Shown here piece after piece: positions 44,052-52,124 of a stretch of 64,000 nucleotides of DNA. The stretch is taken from assembly GCA_023667845.1 (NCBI GenBank), contig JAMPIU010000053.1, forward strand, positions 124,001 to 188,000, read 5' to 3'. A model generated the notes under the pieces. It searched no databases and was not told where the DNA came from. It was given only the letters and a program-made list of their open reading frames with translations. Each line of letters opens with the position of its first letter. Position 1 is the first letter of the stretch. Position numbers and translations under genes: made by a program. Source of the stretch: Dehalobacter sp. Lineage in GTDB: Bacteria > Bacillota > Desulfitobacteriia > Desulfitobacteriales > Syntrophobotulaceae.

Positions 44052-44811
44052 AACATTTTCTATTCTGCTTCTTGTTTTGTCCTTGATTCTTTTTGGATGC
44101 AGTTCCAAAAAGACTGAGCCGGTACAAAATGTTCCGGTCCAGCAGGATACCCAGACTCAAAAAGACAATCAAAGCCCGGAAAAAGAGCTTGAGCCGATTA
44201 AAGAGGCTGAGCCTGAGCAAGCTCCGCAGCCGGAAGTCAAAACCGAAACAAAAGCTGAACCTAGTGTTCAACCCAAAGCTCAGCCAAAGACTGAGCCGGT
44301 TGCGCCAAGTAAGCCGGAGCCGGAGCAGAAACCTCCCGCCAATTCCGGGTTATCTTTGTCTAGCTTGGGGCACCAGGTCGATGTCCAAAATAACGCTGCC
44401 AAAACAGACAAAGAAAAAGCCGCTTATGAAGCGGCCGCCCGGTGGCTGGTAGAGTTCAAATCTACCGATTATAAGAAGCTTGAGGCAATGTCGCAAATGC
44501 CGGGAAGCAGTTACACAACGGCGAATTTCCAAAATTCGTTGGACAACTTTTTTCCGAATTTCAAATCGGAAAGCATCAAAAACAAGGATACCAGACAAGT
44601 GAAGTCTTTATGCCTTGACGATATAAGTTTTAATCAAATCCCCCAATTAAATAATCAGGAAGGGGCTTTTCTGAAGTTAACTATCGTCATCAATGCAGCG
44701 CAGAATGGCGGCAACTTTTGGGTAAGCAAATATGAGGAAAGAATTATTTTGCTGCAGGTAAACGGGGTTTGGAAGGTCGATTCTGAAGAAAACACCCAGC
44801 TGAAGATGTAG
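44032..44811 (+). CDS. Lipoprotein with Pro/Glu/Lys-rich linker
   Basis: A 259-residue protein. The signal peptide ends in the lipobox LFGC (Cys 23), so it should be lipid-anchored outside the membrane. A ~80-residue linker rich in Pro, Glu and Lys follows (EPVAPSKPEPEQKPP). The C-terminal part (AAYEAAARWLVEFKSTDYKK; KYEERIILLQVNGVWKVDSE) looks like an NTF2-like or similar small globular domain. AAAGGAGG precedes ATG 44032. It is 11 bases before the radical SAM gene and may bind or display the modified product on the surface. Confidence 0.72.
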   Translation: MLKLRVKTFSILLLVLSLILFGCSSKKTEPVQNVPVQQDTQTQKDNQSPEKELEPIKEAEPEQAPQPEVKTETKAEPSVQPKAQPKTEPVAPSKPEPEQKPPANSGLSLSSLGHQVDVQNNAAKTDKEKAAYEAAARWLVEFKSTDYKKLEAMSQMPGSSYTTANFQNSLDNFFPNFKSESIKNKDTRQVKSLCLDDISFNQIPQLNNQEGAFLKLTIVINAAQNGGNFWVSKYEERIILLQVNGVWKVDSEENTQLKM

Positions 44812-44822
44812 GGAGTATGCTT

Positions 44823-46283
44823 ATGAATTTAATAGCCAAAGATGAATTGTATCAGTTCCGGAAATTCAACAACAAATACGAAAGGGAGCTGCGCAGCTCA
44901 GTTTACCAGGAAATTATGCCCGGCATGGGTTCCGGGGAGATTCTGGACGTTATTGCCGGCAATAAAAGCTTGATGTTCTCCATGTCTCTCAAGCAAATAA
45001 AAAGGCATAATGAGTATTTTGAGGGCGATATCGATTTCAAAAAGATGGCTGCCGCAGAAAATATTACTTACCCAGATAAAACTACTTTGATCGTAAAAAC
45101 GACGCATGCCTGCAACTTGCATTGTCCGTATTGTTACGACGTGATGTTCCGCAAGGATCTTGACGCGGAAGGGAACAAAGTCACGCTGGAAGTGGTCAGA
45201 CAGATTTTAAAAGTGTTCAAAGACGTGAATGTCGGCACCTGGATATGGCACGGCGGGGAGCCTTTGCTGATCGGAAAAGAATTTTATGAAGAAGCAAACG
45301 CCATGATTAAGCAGCAATTCAAGAAAGCCAATATTTGCATGCAATCCAATTTGACGCTTATTAACGAGGAGAATGCGGCTGTGCTAAAGAAGTGGAACAT
45401 CCGGCCGGGGTTCAGTTTCGATGGCTTAACAAATCATTTAACCCGGAAAAATACTAATCGGCTAATGCGGTCCATTGCCACGGCAGATAAAAACGAGGTC
45501 TTGGGCGGCGCGATCATGATTATCACGAAAGATAATATTCACCAAATGATTGATGAATATGAATACTTTAAACGCTTAGGCCTGGGCTGCAAGATGAACC
45601 TCATCTTTGCGGCCCATAAAAATATGAATTCCTATACTCTGGACGGGAAAATGGTTGCGGAGGAAATCTGCAAATTCTTTGACTATTGGATCTTAGACAC
45701 TTATAGGCCGGCTGATTCGGATCTGTGCGAGAGATATCTGATGGCCGCATTGGATGCCGGAGGTTCCTGCGCTTTTACGGATTGCGCCGGGAAGGATTAC
45801 TGGTTTTCAACCCAGCCCGACGGTACGGTTTATCATTGCGGCCGGGACTGGCCGGAGAGTGCCGCCGTGTCTTTCGGGAATATTTTTGAGATGGAATCAG
45901 TTGAGGATATCTTAAATCATCCCAACCATAAAAGATGGCGCGAGGGAACCCGGCGGATGCTGCAGCATTGCGGCGATTGTGATTATTTCTTCAGCTGTCA
46001 TAGCGGCTGCTACAATGACAACATCCAGTATGATTTGACCATGAATAAACCGGAGCCTGAAAATTGTTACACCCATCAGCACGTGATCAGTCATATCATA
46101 AGCGTTATTAATGAAATTGATTATGACGATATGCCGAAATATAACCCGAGATTCTTGAACTTTTTATTCAGGCATCAATTCAGAAGCGCCAAGATGATGA
46201 AAAATATTTTAGAAGAATCGATTAAACGGATCGAAACTCCTGCTCACGCTGAAAACAAGCTGAAGGAGTTTCTCGTTATTTAA
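44823..46283 (+). CDS. Radical SAM/SPASM peptide-modifying enzyme
   Basis: A 486-residue protein. The radical SAM motif is CNLHCPYC (about 97-104, CxxxCxxC), preceded by LIVKTTHA and followed by the GGEP motif (WHGGEPLL). The C-terminal SPASM domain carries Cys in CAFTDCAG, VYHCGRDW, CGDCDYFFSCHSGC and NCYTH, enough for two auxiliary [4Fe-4S] clusters. The organisation is that of anSME and RiPP maturases (cyclophane or thioether forming). The first 90 residues may serve as a peptide-binding region. It lies upstream of a repeat protein with aromatic-X-Asn triads, its likely substrate. ATG 44823 is better spaced from GGGAG than ATG 44817. Confidence 0.85.
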   Translation: MNLIAKDELYQFRKFNNKYERELRSSVYQEIMPGMGSGEILDVIAGNKSLMFSMSLKQIKRHNEYFEGDIDFKKMAAAENITYPDKTTLIVKTTHACNLHCPYCYDVMFRKDLDAEGNKVTLEVVRQILKVFKDVNVGTWIWHGGEPLLIGKEFYEEANAMIKQQFKKANICMQSNLTLINEENAAVLKKWNIRPGFSFDGLTNHLTRKNTNRLMRSIATADKNEVLGGAIMIITKDNIHQMIDEYEYFKRLGLGCKMNLIFAAHKNMNSYTLDGKMVAEEICKFFDYWILDTYRPADSDLCERYLMAALDAGGSCAFTDCAGKDYWFSTQPDGTVYHCGRDWPESAAVSFGNIFEMESVEDILNHPNHKRWREGTRRMLQHCGDCDYFFSCHSGCYNDNIQYDLTMNKPEPENCYTHQHVISHIISVINEIDYDDMPKYNPRFLNFLFRHQFRSAKMMKNILEESIKRIETPAHAENKLKEFLVI

Positions 46284-46298
46284 GAGAGGTTGATATTC

Positions 46299-47492
46299 AT
46301 GATTAATATCTTTAAGAAAAAACAAAAATTTCCCCCAAAGAATCAGACGCAGGAACTGTATTACTCAGTTCCTTTATTGTTTGATTATGGATATATTCAG
46401 GAATTAATAAGGCTTAACAGCCAGGATAAGGCGAAGTATAAAATCCGCTCCGTATATAACAGTTTGCCTGTTACTTCCTATGCAAAATCAGGACATGAAC
46501 ATGGCCGGTCGGTTAATTTGCAGGAAGACAGCGGCAAAATCCGGACTCTGGAAGATTTAAAGCCCTATATCAAAAAGCTTTCCGATAACGGGATAGCGTT
46601 CATTTATCTGATGAATAATATCTCAACCGTTTCCCTGTATGACTTTGAATCGAATATTCCCCAACTGAAGCAGTTTGTCGAGCATCTGTCGGATATCGGG
46701 GTGAGAAGTATTACTGTCGGGAGCCAGCTTCTTGCCGACTTCCTGAAAGAGGAATTCAGCGGGCTGGCAGTAAACGCTTCAACGATGATGGATATCCGGT
46801 CAATTAACCAGGCGAAGTATGTCAGCGAAAATCTAGGGATCGCCAATATCATTCCTGCTTCCGATCTCAATAAAGATTTTACTTTTATTGAATCCTTTAA
46901 AAAGCTGCTGCCTGATCTTGGCTTGGAGTTGATGGCCGATGAGGGCTGTATATTTTGTTGTCCGACCAAGAATATTCACTACGCCTTGTTTGGCAAGCAG
47001 GAAAACATTCATAAATGCAGTCCGTTATTCCGGGAATTCCCTAAATTCATTTGCGATCAGATAACCTTTAAAAGTCCGGCAATTCAAATGGTGCTGAACA
47101 GGATTATTTACCCTTGGGAAATCCCCGATTATGAGAAAATAGGGGTTAATAGTATCAAGCTGGTTGGCAGGGATCACCCCAAGCCGGAATTGGTCAATAA
47201 AATAAAGGCCTACATGTTTGGCGTGACCGATCCGGAATATGCCCTGAATGAATTCTATAATACTTACAATTCACGTTTTATGAACAAAGTTTTCCATCCG
47301 TACGGGACGCTGAAGATGAAGGAAATATTTGAGTTTTTGCCAAAGCTCGATTATTTCCTGGAAAAAAAGCCCCAATGCGCCGCCCAGTGCGGGGCCACAT
47401 GCAAGTATTGTTTCAATAATGCGGAACAGATTGAGAATTATGTTGCGGGGAAAGGGCAGGGGGATCCATTGTCCTGCGATGTAGGTGAATGA
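46299..47492 (+). CDS. U32-family-like protein of the modification operon
   Basis: A 397-residue protein. The TIM-barrel segments GIAFIYLMNNISTVSLYDFE, VNASTMMDIRSINQAKYVSE and IIPASDLNKDF match peptidase U32-type proteins. Cys residues (DEGCIFCCPTK, HKCSP, and CAAQCGATCKYC at about 360-371) could bind an iron-sulfur cluster, as in the UbiU/UbiV and RlhA/TrhP members that hydroxylate in the absence of oxygen. It could thus modify the repeat protein rather than cleave it. TTG 46290 is possible, but ATG 46299 has GAGAGG upstream. It sits between the SPASM enzyme and the repeat protein. Confidence 0.7.
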   Translation: MINIFKKKQKFPPKNQTQELYYSVPLLFDYGYIQELIRLNSQDKAKYKIRSVYNSLPVTSYAKSGHEHGRSVNLQEDSGKIRTLEDLKPYIKKLSDNGIAFIYLMNNISTVSLYDFESNIPQLKQFVEHLSDIGVRSITVGSQLLADFLKEEFSGLAVNASTMMDIRSINQAKYVSENLGIANIIPASDLNKDFTFIESFKKLLPDLGLELMADEGCIFCCPTKNIHYALFGKQENIHKCSPLFREFPKFICDQITFKSPAIQMVLNRIIYPWEIPDYEKIGVNSIKLVGRDHPKPELVNKIKAYMFGVTDPEYALNEFYNTYNSRFMNKVFHPYGTLKMKEIFEFLPKLDYFLEKKPQCAAQCGATCKYCFNNAEQIENYVAGKGQGDPLSCDVGE

Positions 47493-47493
47493 T

Positions 47494-48261
47494 ATGGCAA
47501 GAACATTTTCCAGATTGAAAAAATTGCTGTTTGCCTTTCTTTCACTAAGTATCCTTCATACATCAATAACTCAAGACCTGGTTCTTGACAACAATCACCA
47601 GGATCAGCCCAAAGCCAAGGAGGGAAAATACTCCAAGGCTTTGGGCCTTAAGTTTTCCTTGCAGCCTGAAAAAGCTTTCGCTTGGGTGGAATGGTCCTGG
47701 CCTAACTCCGGATGGACCAATTATGGAAATTACGGCGCTTATACCGATGTCTACAACAATACTTACGGCAATTATGTAAATTGGAACGCCAATTACTCTA
47801 ATACCGGTGTTTGGGAAAACCATACGCAATGGGAAAATCATACTGAAACATGGAGCCAATATTCTAATTGGACTGCTTATTCTAATTACAGTAACTACAG
47901 CAATTATGGTGATTGGGGCGCTTACAGCAATTATTCCAACTATAGCAATTGGAATAATTGGACGCCGCCCCCATCGGTTGTTGCAAGTGTACAGGCCGTC
48001 GCATTTCCAAACACAACAATTCAGATTTCAGCAACAACAAACGGGACCACCACTTTCGTCACTGCAACGAATTCTTTAAATTCAACAGTAATTACCTTTA
48101 CGAATACCGGCGGAAATGCATGGGTTGGATATTTTAATGTACCTGCCGGGACAACCGTTCAGCCGATAACTTTTTATGTTACTGCTAGTAATAGTTCCGG
48201 ATCGAGTAATGCTATTGCCGTCACAAATGTAAAGCACTTTCAAAATGTAATTACTCGATAA
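47494..48261 (+). CDS. Secreted aromatic-X-Asn repeat protein (likely substrate)
   Basis: A 255-residue protein. Residues 1-27 look like a signal peptide (RLKKLLFAFLSLSILHTS). Residues about 74-157 are a run of three-residue units starting with Tyr or Trp: WTN, YGN, YGA, YTD, YNN, YGN, YVN, YSN, WEN, then YSN YSN YSN and again YSN YSN YSN WNN. I count 16 exact aromatic-X-Asn triads and about 7 variants. The repeat is not due to recent DNA duplication: Tyr, Ser and Asn codons all vary. A Pro-rich hinge and a ~95-residue beta-rich, Thr/Asn-rich domain (NTTIQISATTNGTTTF) follow. ATG 47494 has AGGTGA upstream. It is the best candidate target of the neighbouring radical SAM enzymes. Confidence 0.82.
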   Translation: MARTFSRLKKLLFAFLSLSILHTSITQDLVLDNNHQDQPKAKEGKYSKALGLKFSLQPEKAFAWVEWSWPNSGWTNYGNYGAYTDVYNNTYGNYVNWNANYSNTGVWENHTQWENHTETWSQYSNWTAYSNYSNYSNYGDWGAYSNYSNYSNWNNWTPPPSVVASVQAVAFPNTTIQISATTNGTTTFVTATNSLNSTVITFTNTGGNAWVGYFNVPAGTTVQPITFYVTASNSSGSSNAIAVTNVKHFQNVITR

Positions 48262-48335
48262 ATTAAATCATCATTTCTATTCTTTTCACTGTCCGGAATG
48301 TTTTAAAGATATTTTTTTTTACGAGGAGTGTTTCT

Positions 48336-49316
48336 ATGAATATTATGTTAAATAATTACTGCAACTTGAAATGTTCATATTGCTTTGCAAATTGTGATCC
48401 GAAAAACAAGGTCAATATTTCCGATGATAATTATCAATATATCATTAATTTTTTAAAAAAATCAGCGCATGTTGATTTAAGGTTGCTTGGGGGGGAGCCG
48501 ACACTGCATCCGAACTTTGAAAAATGGGTGAATCAAGGAATCGATGATCCATTTTTTCGGAGAATCCAGGTTTTCACCAATGCCATTGCTTTTGATCATG
48601 CCTTGAGCCGATCTATAGCGGATAATAAAGTTTCATTCTTAATTAATTTGAATGGGCCTGATGTAATCGGTGAGTATCTATATAATAAGACAATAAGTAA
48701 TGTAGAAAACCTTGTATTTGAATATCGGAGAAGAAATATCGAACCCCAGGTTACTCTCGGCATTAATATCTTTGAGCCGAATTTTAAATATCAATATATT
48801 ATTGAGCAAAGCAAAAGGCTAAAACTAAAAACCATCCGATACAGCATTACTGTACCCTCAGATAATAATCAGAAAGGCAGTCTTGAACATTACGAAAGTT
48901 TTGTAGCCGGATTAGCTGAGTTTTTAGATGATTGCCATAGAAACGGAATTTCTCCCCATGTTGATTGCAATAATCCGCCCAAGTGTATCTTTACAAATGA
49001 GCAGCTTGTAAATTTCATCTACTCGGGTTTTGATCTGATTCACAAGGGGATATGTTCGCCGGTTATGGATATAAGGCCCGACTTGAGCGTCGCCCGATGT
49101 TTCGTTTTTGAAGATTATCTGAGTGTGAATATACAAGACTTTAATACCGTTCAAGATGTCAACGATTTTTTTCTGCGTGAGATTGACAGTAAAAGATACA
49201 GTAACCCTCCGTTTAAGCAATGCCCCGGATGCAGGTTCTGGGACGAAAAGAAATGTATCGGCGGTTGTTTGGGCTATAGTATCAGGGGAAAATCATCTGC
49301 ATGCTGTGCCATATAG
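48336..49316 (+). CDS. Second radical SAM enzyme of the operon
   Basis: A 326-residue protein with CNLKCSYC at residues 9-16, only eight residues from the start, so it has no N-terminal recognition domain. LRLLGGEPTLHP is the GGEP motif; the SPASM-like end has CSPV, CFVFED, CPGCRFWDEKKCIGGCLG and two more Cys. ATG 48336 has ACGAGGAG upstream. It follows the repeat protein by 74 bases. It may act on the same substrate or on a second position of it. Confidence 0.78.
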   Translation: MNIMLNNYCNLKCSYCFANCDPKNKVNISDDNYQYIINFLKKSAHVDLRLLGGEPTLHPNFEKWVNQGIDDPFFRRIQVFTNAIAFDHALSRSIADNKVSFLINLNGPDVIGEYLYNKTISNVENLVFEYRRRNIEPQVTLGINIFEPNFKYQYIIEQSKRLKLKTIRYSITVPSDNNQKGSLEHYESFVAGLAEFLDDCHRNGISPHVDCNNPPKCIFTNEQLVNFIYSGFDLIHKGICSPVMDIRPDLSVARCFVFEDYLSVNIQDFNTVQDVNDFFLREIDSKRYSNPPFKQCPGCRFWDEKKCIGGCLGYSIRGKSSACCAI

Positions 49317-49360
49317 CTTTCTTTTCTACAATTTTACCATTCAAATATTGACAGTTTAAA

Positions 49361-49394
49361 TTGACATGCGAATAGCTTTATGTTAACTTATAAA
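49361..49394 (+). promoter_or_regulatory. Possible promoter of the riboswitch-ablAB transcript
   Basis: TTGACA at 49361-49366 is followed 16-17 bases later by TTAACT/TATAAA-like sequence. A second TTGACAG starts at 49348. The start of transcription would lie ~170 bases before the aptamer. Confidence 0.4.
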
Positions 49395-49559
49395 AAAAGC
49401 TAAACTTGATTATTACCTAAATAAAAGAATTTTATAAAGTTAGTTTCGGTTGGAATGGTTTTACCATTTTCAAGAGAAGCAGGCTCTGGGGTGGGAGGCT
49501 AAAGATATATTTGGCTGTCTGCCCTTTAATTATTTATACAGATAACCAAAACTGAATAA

Positions 49560-49700
49560 GTATATGCGCTGAATCCGTAAGGAACGGGAGACCCAAACAA
49601 TAGGGGTGAATCCAAAGCGGTTGCTTTGGTAGGGTTAAGCTCTTTCGACCCGAATCCGTCAGCTAATCTCGTAAGCGTTGGAAGAGAAGGTGATTGATAT
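49560..49700 (+). ncRNA. c-di-AMP (ydaO/yuaA) riboswitch
   Basis: Conserved blocks of the ydaO aptamer occur in order: GCGCTGAATCCGTAAGGAAC, GGGAGACCCAA, GGGGTGAATCC, AGGGTTAAGCTCTTTCGACC, and CGAATCCGTCAGCTAATCTC followed by GTAAGCGTTGGAAGAGAAGG. A terminator follows at 49743-49770. Members of this class turn off the downstream gene when c-di-AMP is high. Here the controlled genes are ablA and ablB, that is, synthesis of a compatible solute. Confidence 0.85.
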
Positions 49701-49742
49701 GCTTAATGACACCTTTAGTTAAGGTATATATTATTGGCATAC

Positions 49743-49770
49743 GCTGCAGATACTTCTCTGCAGCTTTTTG
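49743..49770 (+). terminator. Riboswitch expression-platform terminator
   Basis: GCTGCAGA (49743-49750) pairs perfectly with TCTGCAGC (49757-49764), followed by TTTTTG. It lies between the aptamer and the ablA start. Confidence 0.82.
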
Positions 49771-49836
49771 TTTTGTATACCACAAATGTTGAGGATGACA
49801 ATCCTCGATGAGAATCTGAAGGGGGAATTAAATAAT

Positions 49837-51120
49837 ATGCAAAGAAATTATAGTGATATACCCTTATATAAAAATGTAACGGAAGAACAATGGCAGGACT
49901 GGCAGTGGCAGATTTCCAACAGAATCACAAGGATTGAGCAATTGGAACAGGTGGTCAAGCTTACTCAGGATGAGCGTCAGGGAGTGGCGGTAAGTCTAAA
50001 AAAATTACGCATGGCAATAACACCCTATTATTCTACACTTATGGATCCAAATGACGAACATTGCCCGGTAAGACGGCAAGCAATTCCAACGATTCATGAA
50101 ACCAAAATATCCAAGTTCGACTGTAGTGACCCGCTGCATGAAACAGCCGACTCGCCGGTTCCCGGCCTTACTCACAGATATCCCGATCGTGTGCTGTTGC
50201 TTATCACTGATCAGTGTTCAATGTATTGCCGCCACTGTACAAGAAGACGATTTGCCGGGCAAGAGGATAAGGCGCTTTCCCTGGATAATATCAAACGGGC
50301 AATCAACTATATTAAAGCGCATAAAGAAGTCAGGGATGTGCTTTTGTCGGGCGGGGATCCATTGTGTCTCTCTGATGACAAGCTGGAAGCAATTATAAAA
50401 TCAATTCGGGAAATTAAACACGTGGAAATAATTCGCATAGGCACTAGAACACCGGTTGTCATGCCTCAGAGAATCACTGATAAGCTCTGCACAATGCTGA
50501 AAAAATACCATCCAATTTGGCTGAATACGCACTTTAACCACCCCAAGGAACTGACAGCTGAGGCCAGGGAGGCCTGCGAAAAATTGATTGACGCAGGAAT
50601 ACCTTTAGGCAACCAGTCGGTGCTTCTAAAAGGCATTAACGATTGTTCGTATATTATGCGCGATTTGGTGCAAAAACTGGTAAGCTCCAGAATCAGACCA
50701 TATTACCTTTATCAGTGTGACCTTTCAGAAGGAATAGAGCATTTCAGAACTCCGGTTTCCGTGGGAATAGAAATCATGGAAATGCTGCGTGGACATACCT
50801 CAGGGTTAGCCATTCCACAGTTTGTTGTGGACGCTCCGGGAGGTGGAGGGAAGATTCCGGTCAATCCACAATACTTGATTTCATATTCTCCTGAAAAGGT
50901 TATTCTTAGAAATTTCGAAGGTGTGATTTGCGCGTATACAGAACCAAAGAATAAAACGCACCAGTGCCAAAAATGCGGCACGTGCGGTAAATTCAAGAAT
51001 AAAGAATCTCGGGGATTAGAAAAGTTATACAGAGATGAACAAGTATGTTTGATCCCAAGTGTAAACGTAAGACTCAACAAGAGGGAGGGCTTCCATGAAT
51101 ATAGAACAAGACGACTGTAA
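49837..51120 (+). CDS. ablA: Lysine 2,3-aminomutase
   Basis: A 427-residue KamA-family radical SAM enzyme making beta-lysine from L-lysine with PLP and SAM. The motif CSMYCRHCTRR (about 127-137) gives CxxxCxxC; LLSGGDPL (GGDP) and HPKELTAEAREACEKL follow. The PLP Lys is expected in the C-terminal part (VVDAPGGGGKIPVNP). Near the end Cys in CQKCGTCGKF is a zinc site of the family. Start ATG 49837 has GAAGGGGGA upstream; an earlier frame-start at 49768 lies in the riboswitch terminator. It overlaps ablB by 26 bases; together they make N-epsilon-acetyl-beta-lysine, an osmolyte. Confidence 0.93.
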   Translation: MQRNYSDIPLYKNVTEEQWQDWQWQISNRITRIEQLEQVVKLTQDERQGVAVSLKKLRMAITPYYSTLMDPNDEHCPVRRQAIPTIHETKISKFDCSDPLHETADSPVPGLTHRYPDRVLLLITDQCSMYCRHCTRRRFAGQEDKALSLDNIKRAINYIKAHKEVRDVLLSGGDPLCLSDDKLEAIIKSIREIKHVEIIRIGTRTPVVMPQRITDKLCTMLKKYHPIWLNTHFNHPKELTAEAREACEKLIDAGIPLGNQSVLLKGINDCSYIMRDLVQKLVSSRIRPYYLYQCDLSEGIEHFRTPVSVGIEIMEMLRGHTSGLAIPQFVVDAPGGGGKIPVNPQYLISYSPEKVILRNFEGVICAYTEPKNKTHQCQKCGTCGKFKNKESRGLEKLYRDEQVCLIPSVNVRLNKREGFHEYRTRRL

Positions 51121-51946
51121 GAATTTTTATACAAACTTTTCGGGTGTGGACATGTACGTGGATTATCGCAATAAAAGGCTTAAAATATTAAGTCATTCTC
51201 TTCTGTCTGAGTTGATAATCAAAGAGATTATTGATTATTCCAAAAAAGAAAACCTGGGTAAAATTATTGCGAATTGTCATAAACAAGATCTTAGTATCTT
51301 TGAGGAATGCGGATTTGTAGCGGAGGGGATTATCGACGGTTTTTTTCAGGGAGAGGATGCAACCTGTATGTCGTTTTTTCTTGATAAGAAACGGGAAAAC
51401 TCACTCTATGGGGAGAAAGAAAACAGAATTATTGATTATTGCGTTAAGAATACCAATAAATTCGAGCTGACTAAGAATAAAAACTATACGATGAGGCAGG
51501 CCGTTCCGGACGATATTCCCCAGATGATTCAGCTTTTTCAAACGGTATTTGAAACCTATCCAACTCCTATTTTTAGCAGAGAGTATCTTCAAGAAGTCAT
51601 GCGGGATTATGTATTGTTTATGGTGGCGGAAGAGGGAGCTGGAATTATTAGTATTGCTTCGGCGGTTCTAGATAAACGACACATGAATGCTGAAATAACT
51701 GATTGCGCCACTTATCCGAAGTATAGTGGAAAAAACATATTAAGCGAATTAATATTCCAACTGGAAACGCAATTGAAACGTAATGGTTTTGCTACATCAT
51801 ATAGCCTTGCAAGGGCTAATAATCTTGGAATTAATCGGTCATTAAGCAAGCTGGGCTATATGTATCGCGGTAGGCTTATTAACAACTGCAATATTTGCGG
51901 CGGTTTTGAAGATATGAATATTTGGGTAAAAATATTAAGCAAGTAA
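51095..51946 (+). CDS. ablB: Beta-lysine N-acetyltransferase
   Basis: A 283-residue protein with two parts: an N-terminal region (residues 1-120) and a GNAT fold (YTMRQAVPDDIPQMIQLFQT onwards; then AEITDCATYPKYSGKNILSE, the acetyl-CoA-binding segment). This matches AblB, which N-epsilon-acetylates beta-lysine with acetyl-CoA. The start overlaps ablA, as usual for the ablAB pair. The terminator at 51952-52003 ends the operon. Confidence 0.9.
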   Translation: MNIEQDDCKNFYTNFSGVDMYVDYRNKRLKILSHSLLSELIIKEIIDYSKKENLGKIIANCHKQDLSIFEECGFVAEGIIDGFFQGEDATCMSFFLDKKRENSLYGEKENRIIDYCVKNTNKFELTKNKNYTMRQAVPDDIPQMIQLFQTVFETYPTPIFSREYLQEVMRDYVLFMVAEEGAGIISIASAVLDKRHMNAEITDCATYPKYSGKNILSELIFQLETQLKRNGFATSYSLARANNLGINRSLSKLGYMYRGRLINNCNICGGFEDMNIWVKILSK

Positions 51947-51951
51947 ATTAT

Positions 51952-52003
51952 AGGACATTAACCTATCATTGAAACCATCAATAGCTGGCTAATGTCCTTT
52001 ATT
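51952..52003 (+). terminator. Terminator after ablB
   Basis: AGGACATTA pairs with TAATGTCCT (loop about 29 bases), followed by TTATTC. The long loop may hold a further stem. Confidence 0.55.
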
Positions 52004-52124
52004 CATAAGTTTTATGATCTATAATGAGGAATTAGCTTGACTACGAAGGTTTGAGCATTACTTAATTTTTGGTATAATTACTATTAAGATATTTCGGTAT
52101 TTAAGGTAAGTAGGAGGTTTTCTA

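Noticed and set aside
46299-47492. Naming the U32-like protein as a protease that cleaves the leader.
   Set aside because: Several U32 members are not proteases, and the Cys groups suggest an iron-sulfur enzyme; the call was left open.
47713-47967. The short-period repeats considered as a CRISPR array or DNA satellite.
   Set aside because: The period is 9 bases in frame and the codons vary; there are no spacers and no cas genes. It is a protein-level repeat.
49440-49530. A second riboswitch just upstream of the c-di-AMP aptamer.
   Set aside because: A GGGTGGGAGGC/GTCTGCCC pairing is visible but weak, and no known aptamer blocks could be found.
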